Source: Methylobacterium sp. J-067 (GTDB taxonomy: Bacteria; Pseudomonadota; Alphaproteobacteria; Rhizobiales; Beijerinckiaceae). From it: a stretch of DNA of 64,000 nt. The notes under the pieces were generated by a model. The model ran no database searches. It was not told where the DNA came from and saw only the letters and a list, made by a program, of their open reading frames with translations. The stretch is taken from contig NZ_JAKSXZ010000146.1 in NCBI RefSeq assembly GCF_022829465.1, positions 186,001-250,000 on the forward strand, read 5' to 3'. The position numbers and the translations under genes are program-made. Positions 16,840 through 26,178 of the stretch are shown piece after piece (the stretch's first letter is position 1; every line of letters starts with the position of its first letter).

Positions 16840-17616
16840 TCAGCGTCGCGGCGCGGCGGCTGGAGTCTCATGCGACGAGACCGTGTAACCCGCTCCGGCC
16901 AGGTCCTTCAGGCCGCTTCCCATCAGGGCGTTCGAGGCGGCTTCGATCCGCTCCTCGATCAGGGCCTGGAACTCCGCGCGGGGCAGGCCGGGGGCGATGG
17001 GCGGCAGGATGTCGATGATCGCCTTGCCGGGCCGGCGCACGAAGCTGTTGCGCGACCAGAACAGGCCGGTGTTCAGGGCGATCGGCACGCAGGGCACGTT
17101 CAGCGCCGTGTAGAGATGGGAGATGCCCTGCTTGTAGGCGGGGAGCGCCCCCGGCGCCCGGCGGGTGCCTTCGGGGAAGACGATGAGTTGCGCCCCGTCC
17201 TTGATGGCGGCGGCGGCGGCGGAGTTCATCAGGCTCATCGCCCGCGTGCCCTTGGAGCGGTCGATGGCCACCATGCCGCCCCGCGCGAAGAACCAGCCGA
17301 CCAGCGGGATCAGGAGCAGCTCGCGCTTCAGCACGTAGGCGAAGCGCGGGAACACCGTGCAGAGGGCCAGGGTCTCCAGCGCCGATTGGTGCTTGGCCGC
17401 GATCAGGATCGGCCCGGCGGGGATGTTCTCCAGCCCCCGGATCTCGACCTCGGTGCGCGCGACGACCCGTAGGAACCAGAGGGTGATCCGGCCCCAGAGC
17501 CGGGCGACCCGCAGCACGCCGGGACGGGTGGCCAACGCCGGCAGGCCGACGATCGCGACCATCGTCGTCGTGAGGTAGAAACAGAGGTTGAAGGCGAGGG
17601 AGCGCAGCGCGAGCAT
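16840..17616 (-). CDS. plsC: 1-acyl-sn-glycerol-3-phosphate acyltransferase
   Basis: 258 residues. An N-terminal hydrophobic helix (about 5-28) anchors it to the inner membrane. The PlsC domain has AAKHQSALET (motif I), GMVAIDRSKGTRAM (motif II), FPEGTRRAPGA (motif III) and NVPCVPIALNTG (motif IV). It transfers an acyl chain to lysophosphatidic acid. Motif I is HX4E rather than the usual HX4D, a change I recall in other alphaproteobacterial PlsC proteins. Nine bases separate it from the upstream membrane-protein gene. Confidence 0.9.
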   Translation of the reverse strand: MLALRSLAFNLCFYLTTTMVAIVGLPALATRPGVLRVARLWGRITLWFLRVVARTEVEIRGLENIPAGPILIAAKHQSALETLALCTVFPRFAYVLKRELLLIPLVGWFFARGGMVAIDRSKGTRAMSLMNSAAAAAIKDGAQLIVFPEGTRRAPGALPAYKQGISHLYTALNVPCVPIALNTGLFWSRNSFVRRPGKAIIDILPPIAPGLPRAEFQALIEERIEAASNALMGSGLKDLAGAGYTVSSHETPAAAPRR

Positions 17617-17625
17617 CGCCCTCCT

Positions 17626-18132
17626 TTAGCGCGGCCCCTGCCCGGCTTCCAAGGGTGCGTTTCTGGCGCTGCGCCCGGCGACGAGCCAGTAGACCAGCCC
17701 GGCGCAACCGCCGACGACAAACAGGATGAGGGTCAGCCGCGCCTCGGCGGCGGCGAGGCCAGCGGCGCCGGGCCGGGGCGCACCGCGCACCAGCCAGGGC
17801 AGCGCCGCCGTGAGCAGGCCGCAGCCGCCGCCGTACCAGAGAAGGCCCCGCCGCCCCAGCGCCTCGCCCGTCACGCCGACGAGGGCGGGCGGCACGAAGA
17901 GCAGCACGAACAGCGCCTTCGCGAGCCCCGCCATGAGCAGGAGGAAGCCCTCCGGCGGGAGTCCGGCGGCAAGGTCGCTGAAGGCGGCGTCGAAGCCAGC
18001 GAGCGCGCCCTGCGTCAGCCACGCATTCGCCCCCGGATCGAGCAGGAGGGCCAGCATCAACGCGAGGCTCCCCGCGACGACCGCGAGGAGCAGGGCGAAA
18101 CCGCCGAGGAGGATGCGGCCGAGGAGCCGCAT
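17626..18132 (-). CDS. Four-helix integral membrane protein, unknown function
   Basis: 168 residues with about four hydrophobic segments: 5-32, 63-88, 96-112 and 131-152. The N-terminus is MRLLGRILLGGFALLLAV and the tail is polar. Its ATG overlaps the last base of the efflux pump stop, so it may be translated from the same message as the RND genes. I do not recognise a family and do not infer a transport role. Confidence 0.7.
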   Translation of the reverse strand: MRLLGRILLGGFALLLAVVAGSLALMLALLLDPGANAWLTQGALAGFDAAFSDLAAGLPPEGFLLLMAGLAKALFVLLFVPPALVGVTGEALGRRGLLWYGGGCGLLTAALPWLVRGAPRPGAAGLAAAEARLTLILFVVGGCAGLVYWLVAGRSARNAPLEAGQGPR

Positions 18133-21100
18133 CAGGTGTGGGCGGGCGTGGCCCCTCCCGTCCCGTGATCGCCATGGTCGGTCTTCTTGCGACGGAAGCT
18201 GCCGAGCCAGATCGAGAAGTGGCGGATCACCACGTAGAAGACCGGCGTCAGGAACAGGCCGAAGAAGGTCGCGCCGATCATCCCGAAGAACACCGCCGTT
18301 CCGAGCGCCTGACGCATCTCGGCGCCGGGGCCGGTCGCGATCACCAGCGGCAGGGTACCGAGGATGAAGGCGAAGGCGGTCATCAGGATCGGCCGCAGGC
18401 GCAGGCGGCAGGCTTCCACCGCCGCATCGACCGGCCCGCGATGCTCACGCTGCTCGATGTCGTGGGCGAATTCCACGATCAGGATGGCGTTCTTGGCCGC
18501 GAGGCCGATGAGCACGATCAGGCCGATCTGGGTCAGGATGTTGTTGTCCTGCCCCCGGAACTGCACGCCGCCCAAAGCCGCGAGCACGCCCGTCGGCACC
18601 ACCAGCAGGATCGCAAGCGGCAAGGCCCACGATTCGTACTGCGCCGCCAACACGAGGAAGACGAGGAGCACGCCCAGCGCGAACACGAGCCCGGCGGTGC
18701 CGCTCGCGGCCTTCTGTTGGTAAGCGATCTCCGTCCAGTCGTAGGCGTAGCCGTCGGGGAGGGCCTTCTTGGCGATCTCCTCCATGGCGGTCAGCGCCTG
18801 GCCGGTCGAGACGCCGGGCTTGGCCACGCCCTGCACGGGGACCGAGTAGTACAGGTTGAACCGCTGCACGATCTGCGGGCCGGTGACGTCGCGGACCGAG
18901 GCGAGGGTGCCCATCGGCACCAGGGCGCCGGTGGAGGAGCGCACCTTGATCTGGGAGATGTCCTGGATCGAGGTTCGGAACGCCGCATCGCCCTGCAACC
19001 GTACCTGATAGATGCGGCCCAGCGTGTTGAAGTCGTTCACGTAGGTGCCGCCGAGGTCGGCCTGGACCGACGAGAACACGTTGGCGAGCGGCACGTTCAG
19101 CATCCGCGCGATGGTGCGGTCGATGTCCAGGAACAGCTGCGGCGTCGAGTTGTCGAAGGTGGTAAAGACGCGTTGCACGTCGGAACTCTGGTTGGCCTGG
19201 GCGATCAGTTGCCCGGCCGCGGCCATGAGCGGACCGATCTCCGAGGATTGGCGGCTCTCCACCTGCATCTTGAAGCCGCCGCCGTTGCCGAGGCCGCGCA
19301 CCGGGGGCGGCGGGATCACGATCACCCGCGCTTCCTGGATGTTCGAGGTCGCCTTCAGCACCTCGCCGGTGATCACGCCGGCACTGCGCCCCTCGGCCGC
19401 GCGCTCCTTCGCCCCCGTGAGGGTGAGGAACATCACGCCCGCGTTGGTGGTGTTGGTAAAGGTTGCCCCGTCGAAGCCGGCGATGATCACCGCGTTGGCC
19501 ACGCCCTTCACGGTCCGCGCCTGCTTGGCAGCGCGCAGGATCACGTCGGTGGTCCGGTCGAGGGAGGAGCCGGACGGCAACTGGACGACGCCGATCAGGT
19601 AGCCCTGATCCTGATCGGGAATGAAGCCCGTGGGCGTGCTGTTCGCCAGGTGCAGCGTGCCGGCGATCACGGCGGCGTAGACCAGCAGCATCACCCCGAG
19701 GCCGACGACGCCGCCCGTGAGCATCCGGACCACCCGGCCGTAGGCGTTCGAGGTGGCGTCGAAGGCGCGGTTGAAGCCGTTCGCCAGCCAATTCACGAAC
19801 CGCGTCAGGAAGAAGCGCGGTTTGGCGTGCTCGTGGTGAGGCTTCAGCAGCAGCTTGCAGAGGGCCGGCGAGAGGGTCAGCGAGTTGAAGGCCGAGATCA
19901 GCGTCGAGGCGGCGATGGTCAGGGCGAACTGCTTGTAGAACTGGCCGGAGATACCGGGGATGAAGGCGGTGGGCACGAACACCGCCGCCAGGACCAGGGC
20001 GATGGCGATGACCGCGCCGCCCACCTCGTCCATGGTCTTGTGCGCGGCATCGCCGGGAGAGAGCCCCTCGGCCATGTTGCGCTCGACGTTCTCCACGACG
20101 ACGATGGCGTCGTCCACCACGATGCCGATGGCGAGCACCAGCCCGAACAGGGTGAGGTTGTTGAGCGAGAATCCGAAGGCCGCCATGGCCGCGAAGGTGC
20201 CGATGAGCGACACGGGGATGGCGATCACAGGAATCAACGCCGTCCGCCAGCTCTGGAGGAAGACGAGCACCACGATCACGACGAGGCCCACCGCCTCGAA
20301 CAGGGTCTTGTAGACCTCCTGGATCGATTCCTCGATGAACTCCGTCGGGTTGTAGGCGATGCGGTACTCGACGTCCGGCGGGAAGTTCTTCTTGACGACC
20401 TCCATCACCTTCTTGACCGAGGCGGCGGCGTCCAGCGCGTTGGTGCCCGGCCGCTGGAAGGCGCCGATGCCCACGGCCGGCGTGTCGTTCAGGAACGAGT
20501 TGGTCGTGTAGTCCTTCTGGCCCATCTCGACGCGGGCGATGTCCTTCACCCGCACGAGGCGCCCGTTCTGCGCCTTGATGATGACGTCGGCGAACTCCTC
20601 CGGCGTCTTGAAGCGCGCCTGCGACTGCACGACGAGCTGGAAGGCGGCTGAGGACGAGGCGGGCGGCGAGTTGAGGGCGCCCGCCGCGACCTGGACGTTC
20701 TGCTCCTGCAGCGCCGTCGTCACGTCGGTGACGGAGAGGCCATAGGCGGCGAGCTTGTTCGGATCGACCCAGACGCGCTCGGCGTACTCGTTACCACCGA
20801 AGATCGTGATGTCGCCCACGCCGTCGAGGCGCAGCAGCTCGTCGCGGATGTTCAGGTAGATGTAGTTGGCGAGGTAGTTCTGGTCGTAGGTCTTGTTCGG
20901 CGAGAGCAGGTGCACGACCAGCATCAGGTCGGGCGAGGCCTTGCGCACGGTGACGCCGAGGTTGCGCACGTCCGGCGGCAGGCGCGGCTGCGCCACCGAG
21001 AGGCGGTTCTGCACCAGCACGTTCGCGATATCGAGGTTGGTGCCGACCTTGAAGGTCACGGTCAGCAGCATGTTGCCGTCGTTGGTCGACAACGACGTCA

Positions 21101-21338
21101 TGTAGAGCATGTTGTCGACGCCGTTGACCTCCTGCTCGATCGGGGTCGCGATGGTCGCGGCCACGGTCTCGGCGTTGGCGCCCGGATAGGAGGCGCGCAC
21201 GGTCACGGTCGGCGGGACGATCTCGGGATATTGCGAGACCGGCAGCGTCTCGTAGGCGACGAAGCCCAGGATCAGGAAGACGATCGACGTGACGGACGCG
21301 AAGATCGGCCGGTCGACGAAGAAGTGGGCGAAACGCAT
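18132..21338 (-). CDS. RND multidrug efflux pump, inner-membrane transporter (HAE1 family)
   Basis: 1068 residues, typical AcrB/MexF length. Starts MRFAHFFVDRPIFASVTS. Twelve membrane helices in two halves, with large periplasmic loops after TM1 and TM7. TM4 carries GIVVDDAIVVVENVERNMAEG, including the proton-relay aspartates, and KNAILIVEFAHDIEQRE is the equivalent in the second half. It is proton-driven and should work with the adjacent periplasmic adaptor, 58 bases upstream. No outer-membrane channel gene or TetR-type repressor is next to it. Substrates unknown. Confidence 0.94.
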   Translation of the reverse strand: MRFAHFFVDRPIFASVTSIVFLILGFVAYETLPVSQYPEIVPPTVTVRASYPGANAETVAATIATPIEQEVNGVDNMLYMTSLSTNDGNMLLTVTFKVGTNLDIANVLVQNRLSVAQPRLPPDVRNLGVTVRKASPDLMLVVHLLSPNKTYDQNYLANYIYLNIRDELLRLDGVGDITIFGGNEYAERVWVDPNKLAAYGLSVTDVTTALQEQNVQVAAGALNSPPASSSAAFQLVVQSQARFKTPEEFADVIIKAQNGRLVRVKDIARVEMGQKDYTTNSFLNDTPAVGIGAFQRPGTNALDAAASVKKVMEVVKKNFPPDVEYRIAYNPTEFIEESIQEVYKTLFEAVGLVVIVVLVFLQSWRTALIPVIAIPVSLIGTFAAMAAFGFSLNNLTLFGLVLAIGIVVDDAIVVVENVERNMAEGLSPGDAAHKTMDEVGGAVIAIALVLAAVFVPTAFIPGISGQFYKQFALTIAASTLISAFNSLTLSPALCKLLLKPHHEHAKPRFFLTRFVNWLANGFNRAFDATSNAYGRVVRMLTGGVVGLGVMLLVYAAVIAGTLHLANSTPTGFIPDQDQGYLIGVVQLPSGSSLDRTTDVILRAAKQARTVKGVANAVIIAGFDGATFTNTTNAGVMFLTLTGAKERAAEGRSAGVITGEVLKATSNIQEARVIVIPPPPVRGLGNGGGFKMQVESRQSSEIGPLMAAAGQLIAQANQSSDVQRVFTTFDNSTPQLFLDIDRTIARMLNVPLANVFSSVQADLGGTYVNDFNTLGRIYQVRLQGDAAFRTSIQDISQIKVRSSTGALVPMGTLASVRDVTGPQIVQRFNLYYSVPVQGVAKPGVSTGQALTAMEEIAKKALPDGYAYDWTEIAYQQKAASGTAGLVFALGVLLVFLVLAAQYESWALPLAILLVVPTGVLAALGGVQFRGQDNNILTQIGLIVLIGLAAKNAILIVEFAHDIEQREHRGPVDAAVEACRLRLRPILMTAFAFILGTLPLVIATGPGAEMRQALGTAVFFGMIGATFFGLFLTPVFYVVIRHFSIWLGSFRRKKTDHGDHGTGGATPAHT

Positions 21339-21396
21339 CGGTCGAACCTCATGGAGAAGCAGCGGCCCTTGCGGGCCCGCGGCGCCTCGTCCCGTT

Positions 21397-22533
21397 TCAG
21401 GTCTTGCTCGGCGGCAGTTCGGTGGTCTCCGGCGCGACCTTCACGCCGGGGCGGACCCGGGTCAGGCCGTTCACCACCACCTGCTCGTCGCCCTTCAGGC
21501 CGTCCTGGATCACCCGGTAGCCGTCGACCTTCGGCCCGAGCTTCACGTCCCGCTGCTGGATCACGTCGTCCGGCCCCAGGACATAGACGATCCGCTTGTC
21601 CTGGTTGGCGGCCACGGCCTCGTCGGGCAGCAGCACGCCCTGGGCGGGCTTCGTCGCCGGCATCGAAACGATGCCGAACAGGCCGGGCTTGATGAACTTG
21701 TCGGCGTTCTCGACGGTCGCGCGCAGCAGCACCGTGCCGGTGGCGGTGTCGACGCGGTTGTCCACGAAGTCCAGCGTGCCCTTGCGGGTCGGCTTCGCCT
21801 CGCCCGAGAGGGCGATCAGGATCGGCACGCCCTTGCCCCGCTGGGTCTGACCCATGCCGATGCCGAGCGAGCTTTGGTACTTCAGGAACGACTTCTCATC
21901 GACGGTGAAGCTGAAGTAGATCGGGTCGAGGGACACTATGGTCGTCAGCATCGTCTGGTCGGTGATGACGATGTTGCCCTCGGTGACCAGACGCTGGCTG
22001 ATCCGGCCGTCGATCGGCGACTTCACCTCGGTGAAGTTGAAGTTGAGCTGGGCGTTGTCGAGGGCAGCCTGGGCGCTGTCGACATCGGCCTGCGCGGTCA
22101 GCGACGCCTGCCGCCGCTGGTCGGTGACCTGCTCGGAGATGTTGCCGCTGCGCGAGAGCGTCTGGGCGCGCTCGAGATCCGTGACGGAGAAGTTCTGCCG
22201 CGCCTTGGCCGAGGAGAGCGCCGCCTGCGCCTGCTCCAAGGCCGCCTTGTAGGGCCGCCGGTCGATGACGAAGAGCACGTCGCCCTTCTTCACCGTCTGG
22301 CCGTCCATGAAGTTGATTTTCTCCAGGTAGCCGGTGACGCGGGCCCGGACCTCGACGAATTCCACCGGGTCGAAGCGGCCGGTATACTGGTCCTTCTCCA
22401 CGATCTCGCGGACGACGGGCTTAGCCACCGTCACCTTCGGCGGGGGGCCGCCCGGTGCTTGGGCGAGGGCGGACGTCGCTGCCGCGGCGAAGCCGACGAA
22501 AAGCGAGAGAGTGCGTGCGAGCCGGCTGCGCAT
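21397..22533 (-). CDS. RND efflux periplasmic adaptor (membrane fusion protein)
   Basis: 378 residues from ATG at 22533. The frame is open 23 codons further, but the signal peptide (MRSRLARTLSLFVGFAAA, cut near ALAQA) fixes the start. Domain order: barrel-sandwich/lipoyl half (RARVTGYLEKINFMDGQTVKKGD), coiled-coil hairpin (about 90-160, ALEQAQAALSSAKARQNF), second lipoyl half (VKSPIDGRIS) and beta-barrel region (VLLRATVENADKFIKPGLFG). It bridges the inner-membrane pump to an outer-membrane channel. First gene of the leftward efflux operon. Confidence 0.93.
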   Translation of the reverse strand: MRSRLARTLSLFVGFAAAATSALAQAPGGPPPKVTVAKPVVREIVEKDQYTGRFDPVEFVEVRARVTGYLEKINFMDGQTVKKGDVLFVIDRRPYKAALEQAQAALSSAKARQNFSVTDLERAQTLSRSGNISEQVTDQRRQASLTAQADVDSAQAALDNAQLNFNFTEVKSPIDGRISQRLVTEGNIVITDQTMLTTIVSLDPIYFSFTVDEKSFLKYQSSLGIGMGQTQRGKGVPILIALSGEAKPTRKGTLDFVDNRVDTATGTVLLRATVENADKFIKPGLFGIVSMPATKPAQGVLLPDEAVAANQDKRIVYVLGPDDVIQQRDVKLGPKVDGYRVIQDGLKGDEQVVVNGLTRVRPGVKVAPETTELPPSKT

Positions 22534-22639
22534 CGTTCTTTTGGGGTCCCTTGGCAATGGCGCGCTACTCCCGCGCCGGCCAAAACGCCTGTGCGCGACC
22601 ACACATCACGGTGTTCGCAGCACGGACGTTCAGGAAACT

Positions 22640-22960
22640 CTAGGCGATATCCTCGCCCGCCGAATACCAATCCTTGAAACCACCCCGATAGTGTTCGGAG
22701 AGATCGAGTCCCGCCCTCTGCGCCACGGCCATGGCCTGCACGGAGCGGACGCCCGCCGCGCAGGACAGGACGGGCCTGCGCCCATCGGTCCGCACCAGTT
22801 CGGCGAGGGCGGCGGGGTCGAAGTCCGAGAGGGGATGCGAGACGCTGCCGGGAATGTGCCCCGCCTCGTATTCGTGCGACTCGCGTACGTCGATCACCAG
22901 GATCGACCCATCCGCGAGACCCTGTTTGACCGTCTCGCGATCGAGGTCGACCACCTTCAT
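22640..22960 (-). CDS. Single-domain rhodanese
   Basis: 106 residues, one rhodanese domain: VIDVRESHEYEAGHIPGSV, then LSCAAGVRSVQA with the catalytic Cys (near residue 67), and GGFKDWYSAG at the end. It should carry a persulfide sulfur; the natural acceptor is unknown. GlpE-like length, no signal peptide. It lies upstream of the efflux genes on the same strand, with a 106-base gap that probably holds a separate efflux promoter. Confidence 0.88.
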   Translation of the reverse strand: MKVVDLDRETVKQGLADGSILVIDVRESHEYEAGHIPGSVSHPLSDFDPAALAELVRTDGRRPVLSCAAGVRSVQAMAVAQRAGLDLSEHYRGGFKDWYSAGEDIA

Positions 22961-23043
22961 CCGACGTCGCTCCCCCGCGTCTCATCCGTGACGCTGACGC
23001 TTTTCCATATTCGTCAGGGGCCGGCGACGCAACTCGCGCGGCG

Positions 23044-24333
23044 TCACAGGGCGGCCAGGGTCGGCCCCACCGCCGCGAAGTGTGCCGACCAATCTGGCGG
23101 CCGGTATCCGACGAGGCGGGCGGCGAGATCCGCGCGGAGGGGCGAGTCCGCCTCCATCAGGCGCTCCACCGACGCCAGCCAGCCCGGCCCGTCGAGGGGA
23201 TCGTGGAATTGGGCGAGGCCCTCCGCAATCTCCCGGTGGGCCGGGATGTCGGAGGCGACGACCGGCAGCCCTGAAGCGGCGGCCTCGACCACCGGGATGC
23301 CGTAGCCCTCGGTGAAGGAGGGCATCAGCAGGGCCGTGCAGGATCGCATCAGCGCCGCGAGGCCGTGGGTCGAGAGGCCGGAGGCCTCGATGACATGCGC
23401 CGTCACGCCGGGGCAGCGTTCCAGCATGTCGATGGCGCTCTCAGCCTCCCAGCCCCGCCGCCCGACCACGACGAGCCGAGGCGTCGCCGCCCCGTGCCGC
23501 TCGGCCAGCACCCGCCAGAGCTGGAACAGCAGGAGGTGATTCTTGCGCGATTCGATGGTGCCGCAGGCGAGGAAGGTCGGCCGGGGCGGATGCAGGCGCG
23601 GCCCCTCCCGCCCGAAGGCCGGCTCGACGCCGAGATGCCCCACCGCCACGGGCGGGCGCGGGAAGCGCCACGCATCGAGGAGGGCGAGCGTGCGCCGGCC
23701 CGTATCCTCGGAATTGACGAGGATCGCCGCCGCGTGCCGCCCCACGGTGCGCATCCTGACCTCGTGCCGGGCGGCCTCGCCCACGCGGCCGTATTCGGGA
23801 TGGCTGATCGGGATGACGTCGTGGACGAAGAAGGCCGCCCGCACGTCCCGCCGGTCGTAGAGCCAGTCGAACCGGCCGGGCTTGTCGAGCCGCAGATGCG
23901 AGGTGTGGAGATAGAGGCTGTCGCGCGGCAGGGCCGCGATGGGCCGGGACCGGGCGAGGATCCGCGCCACGGTGCGGGCCTGGATGAGCCGCCGGTCCCG
24001 GGCGGCGGAGCCCGGCTTGCCGGCCGGTTCCCGCGCCTCGCCCGGCACCGGGGCCCCGAGGCGCGCGGCGAGCCGTCGATAGGCGGGATCCTCGTCCGCC
24101 GGGCGGTCCTCGATCCAGCCCGCCTCCACCGCCGCCACGATGGACAGCGCCTCCTCGCGCGAGAGCACGCGGGGGCCAACCGCCGTGGAGACGACGCCGA
24201 CGCTCTTTTCTCGATGACCGAGGAATGCGTGCGCGTAGGCGAGATCGACCCGGTCGATCCCGGACGGACTCGCGTGCCGCAGCCGGGTGACGAGGCGGGT
24301 GAGGTCGAAGGCGGTCGGGCGCTGGATCGTCAC
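23044..24333 (-). CDS. Glycosyltransferase, GT4-like
   Basis: 429 residues with a GT-B fold. The N-terminal half begins FDLTRLVTRLRHASPSGIDRVDL, and FFVHDVIPISHPEY lies mid-protein. The C-terminal half has FLACGTIESRKNH and LLMPSFTEGYGIPVVEAAASG, the EX7E-type retaining glycosyltransferase signature, followed by VVASDIPAHREI. The donor is probably a nucleotide sugar and the acceptor is unknown. It stands alone rather than in a polysaccharide cluster. Confidence 0.85.
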   Translation of the reverse strand: MTIQRPTAFDLTRLVTRLRHASPSGIDRVDLAYAHAFLGHREKSVGVVSTAVGPRVLSREEALSIVAAVEAGWIEDRPADEDPAYRRLAARLGAPVPGEAREPAGKPGSAARDRRLIQARTVARILARSRPIAALPRDSLYLHTSHLRLDKPGRFDWLYDRRDVRAAFFVHDVIPISHPEYGRVGEAARHEVRMRTVGRHAAAILVNSEDTGRRTLALLDAWRFPRPPVAVGHLGVEPAFGREGPRLHPPRPTFLACGTIESRKNHLLLFQLWRVLAERHGAATPRLVVVGRRGWEAESAIDMLERCPGVTAHVIEASGLSTHGLAALMRSCTALLMPSFTEGYGIPVVEAAASGLPVVASDIPAHREIAEGLAQFHDPLDGPGWLASVERLMEADSPLRADLAARLVGYRPPDWSAHFAAVGPTLAAL

Positions 24334-24463
24334 GATGAAGGCGTGGTCTCGCGTGCCGGGGGTGTGGGCCCCTGCCTACAAGCCCCGGCGGCGCGGGACC
24401 AGCGCCGGGGGTGCCCTCCGGGCCACCGGGTGTGGCCGATACGCCGTCCCATGCATTTCAGGG

Positions 24464-24493
24464 CTTGCCTTGCCGGGCGCGGAGACGCTAAGA
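24464..24493 (+). promoter_or_regulatory. Probable tRNA-Pro promoter
   Basis: CTTGCC (24464-24469) and CTAAGA (24488-24493) are 18 bases apart, near the alphaproteobacterial stable-RNA pattern CTTGAC-N17-CTATAT. The predicted start lies near 24500, about 14 bases before the mature tRNA. Inferred from position and similarity only. Confidence 0.45.
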
Positions 24494-24513
24494 GCGCGGA
24501 CCCTTCGGGGCGT

Positions 24514-24591
24514 CGGAGTGTAGCGCAGCCCGGTTAGCGCACTAGTCTGGGGGACTAGGGGTCGTGGGTTCGAATCCCGCCACTCCGACCA
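24514..24591 (+). tRNA. tRNA-Pro (GGG anticodon)
   Basis: A full cloverleaf can be drawn. Acceptor stem CGGAGTG/CACTCCG; D-arm around GCGCAGCCCGGTTAGCGC; anticodon stem CTAGT/ACTAG with loop CTGGGGG, so anticodon GGG reading CCC/CCU proline codons; T-arm GTGGG-TTCGAAT-CCCGC. Discriminator A at 24588 and an encoded CCA at 24589-24591. A terminator follows 28 bases later. I see no integrase or attachment-site duplication here. Confidence 0.97.
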
Positions 24592-24618
24592 TCGATCCGC
24601 CCGAGGGGCGGGAGTGAC

Positions 24619-24646
24619 AGGCGGCCTTAGGCCGCCTTTCTCGTTT
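24619..24646 (+). terminator. Rho-independent terminator after tRNA-Pro
   Basis: AGGCGGCC-TTA-GGCCGCCT forms a perfect 8-bp stem with a 3-base loop, followed by TTCTCGTTTT. It closes the tRNA transcript. Confidence 0.85.
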
Positions 24647-24699
24647 TCGGCCCCCAACATCGGACGGCCTGCCAGTAGCCAAGCCGCCAACGCTCGGCC

Positions 24700-25863
24700 A
24701 TGACTGGCCTTCCGCCGGAGGGGCGGCAGGCGGGATCGGGCAGGGGCATGGCCAGGGAACCGGGGCCGTCGTCGCGGAACAGGTCGGTCGTCGACGCCGA
24801 TTCCGTCAGGGTCAGCGATCTCGTTCCGCGTTTCGGCTTCCTGGCCGAATCCCTGTCGCCCGAGGACAATGCCGGCGTGTGGCGCGAGGCGGTGGGCACA
24901 CTCTTCGACGTCGAGGACCTGGCGCTGGGCGAGCCCGGCCCGTTCCGCGCCGACCTCACCAGCTTCGCCCTCGGGTCGGTGCTCCTCGGCACGACGCGGG
25001 CGAGCGGCCAGCGCTTCCGCCGGACGGTCGACACCATCGCGCGCAGCAACGTCGATCACATCATCCTGCAACTCTACGTCCGTGGCGGCTTCGAGGGCGT
25101 CGCCGGCCAGCGGGCGATGCGGGTGCAGCCCGGCGACATCTGCCTGTTCGACCTCGCCCAGACCCTCGACACGCGGGCGAGCGCCTTCGAGAACGTGACG
25201 ATGGTGATCCCCCGCCCCAAGCTGGCGGCCTACCTGCCGAGCCTCGAAGCGCTGCACGGGCTGGTCATCCCGGGGACGGAGGTCGCGGGGGCGCTGATCG
25301 GGCGCCATCTCCAGGCCCTGCTGGAGGTCGCCCCCTCCATGATGCAGACCGAGTGCGAGATGGCCGTGGAGGCCTCCATCGGCCTCATCACCGCCTGCCT
25401 GCGCGCCGAGTTGCAGCGCGCCGACCAGGGCGGCGGCACCGCCGGGGAAGGCGACCGGCTCATCCGCATCAAGCAGCATATCGAGGCGCGCCTCGGCGAT
25501 GCCGACTTGTCGGGCGAGAGCATCCTGCGCCAGCTCGGCCTGTCGCGCTCGGTGCTCTACCGGCTCTTCGCCCCGCACGGGGGCGTCGAGGCCTATATCC
25601 GCAGCCGCCGCCTGCACCGGGCCTTCTTCGATCTCACCGCGCCCGGCGCGCGGGCGAAAGATGTGGCTGGGCGCTGGCAATTGGGCGCGGAGGCGAGCTT
25701 CCACCGCGCCTTCAAGGCGGCCTACGGCATCACCCCCAAGATGGCCCGCGCGGTGGCGCAACTGCCCCGCAGCGCCAGCCCCGACGACCCGCAGACGCCG
25801 CGCTCGGTGCTGTCCCGCTGGATGCGGGGCATGGCCGCGCCGTACGGCCGTTCGACAAATTAA
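24700..25863 (+). CDS. AraC-family transcriptional regulator
   Basis: 387 residues from ATG at 24700; ATG at 24748 (residue 17) is an equally possible start. The N-terminal part (about 60-220) looks like a cupin-type sensing domain (VQPGDICLFDLAQTLDTRAS), as in the AraC-binding-like group. The C-terminal 100 residues form the two helix-turn-helix AraC domain: ILRQLGLSRSVLYRLFAP, then GRWQLGAEASFHRAFKAAYGI. Ligand and targets are unknown. Its neighbours on either side (tRNA, short hypothetical) offer no clue. Confidence 0.88.
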   Translation: MTGLPPEGRQAGSGRGMAREPGPSSRNRSVVDADSVRVSDLVPRFGFLAESLSPEDNAGVWREAVGTLFDVEDLALGEPGPFRADLTSFALGSVLLGTTRASGQRFRRTVDTIARSNVDHIILQLYVRGGFEGVAGQRAMRVQPGDICLFDLAQTLDTRASAFENVTMVIPRPKLAAYLPSLEALHGLVIPGTEVAGALIGRHLQALLEVAPSMMQTECEMAVEASIGLITACLRAELQRADQGGGTAGEGDRLIRIKQHIEARLGDADLSGESILRQLGLSRSVLYRLFAPHGGVEAYIRSRRLHRAFFDLTAPGARAKDVAGRWQLGAEASFHRAFKAAYGITPKMARAVAQLPRSASPDDPQTPRSVLSRWMRGMAAPYGRSTN

Positions 25864-25962
25864 GACAGCAATTTTTATGTATTAACCTCAGTTTCGTTGA
25901 TAATGAACAATGGTATAAGGTGATCGTTGAAAGGTATCGGCAGCACACAACCGGTGAAGCCC

Positions 25963-26175
25963 ATGCCTCATTCGATCTTCATCCGCGAACGGAAGGCTGA
26001 AACCACGCGGCCTCCCGAACTGATCGCCTACGACATCGACAGCGTGTCGCTGGCGAACCGCCTCGTGCGGCGGCTCGCCAAGTCCTTCCGGGCCAACGGG
26101 CACGATCCCGAGACCGGGCGCCGCTGGTTCCGGACGAAGCGCAGCGTGTTCGACATCTATCGCTGGCAGCAATAG
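25963..26175 (+). CDS. Small hypothetical protein
   Basis: 70 residues from ATG at 25963 (an upstream TTG in frame at 25927 is less likely). Basic, soluble, no signal: ELIAYDIDSVSLANRLVRRL, then HDPETGRRWFRTKRSVFDIY. The codon pattern looks genuine, but I recognise no family. The 100-base gap before it is strikingly AT-rich for this genome (TTTTTATGTATTAACC) and probably contains a promoter. Its stop is 3 bases from the convergent oxidoreductase gene. Confidence 0.6.
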   Translation: MPHSIFIRERKAETTRPPELIAYDIDSVSLANRLVRRLAKSFRANGHDPETGRRWFRTKRSVFDIYRWQQ

Positions 26176-26178
26176 CGC

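Noticed and set aside
18138..20651. Long rightward open frame opposite the RND pump gene
   Set aside because: Same shadow effect: the product is His/Arg/Asp-rich repeats with no family, while the leftward frame is a complete AcrB-type transporter.
24514..24591. tRNA-Pro as an island attachment site
   Set aside because: No duplicated tRNA 3' end, integrase or shift in gene content was found downstream.
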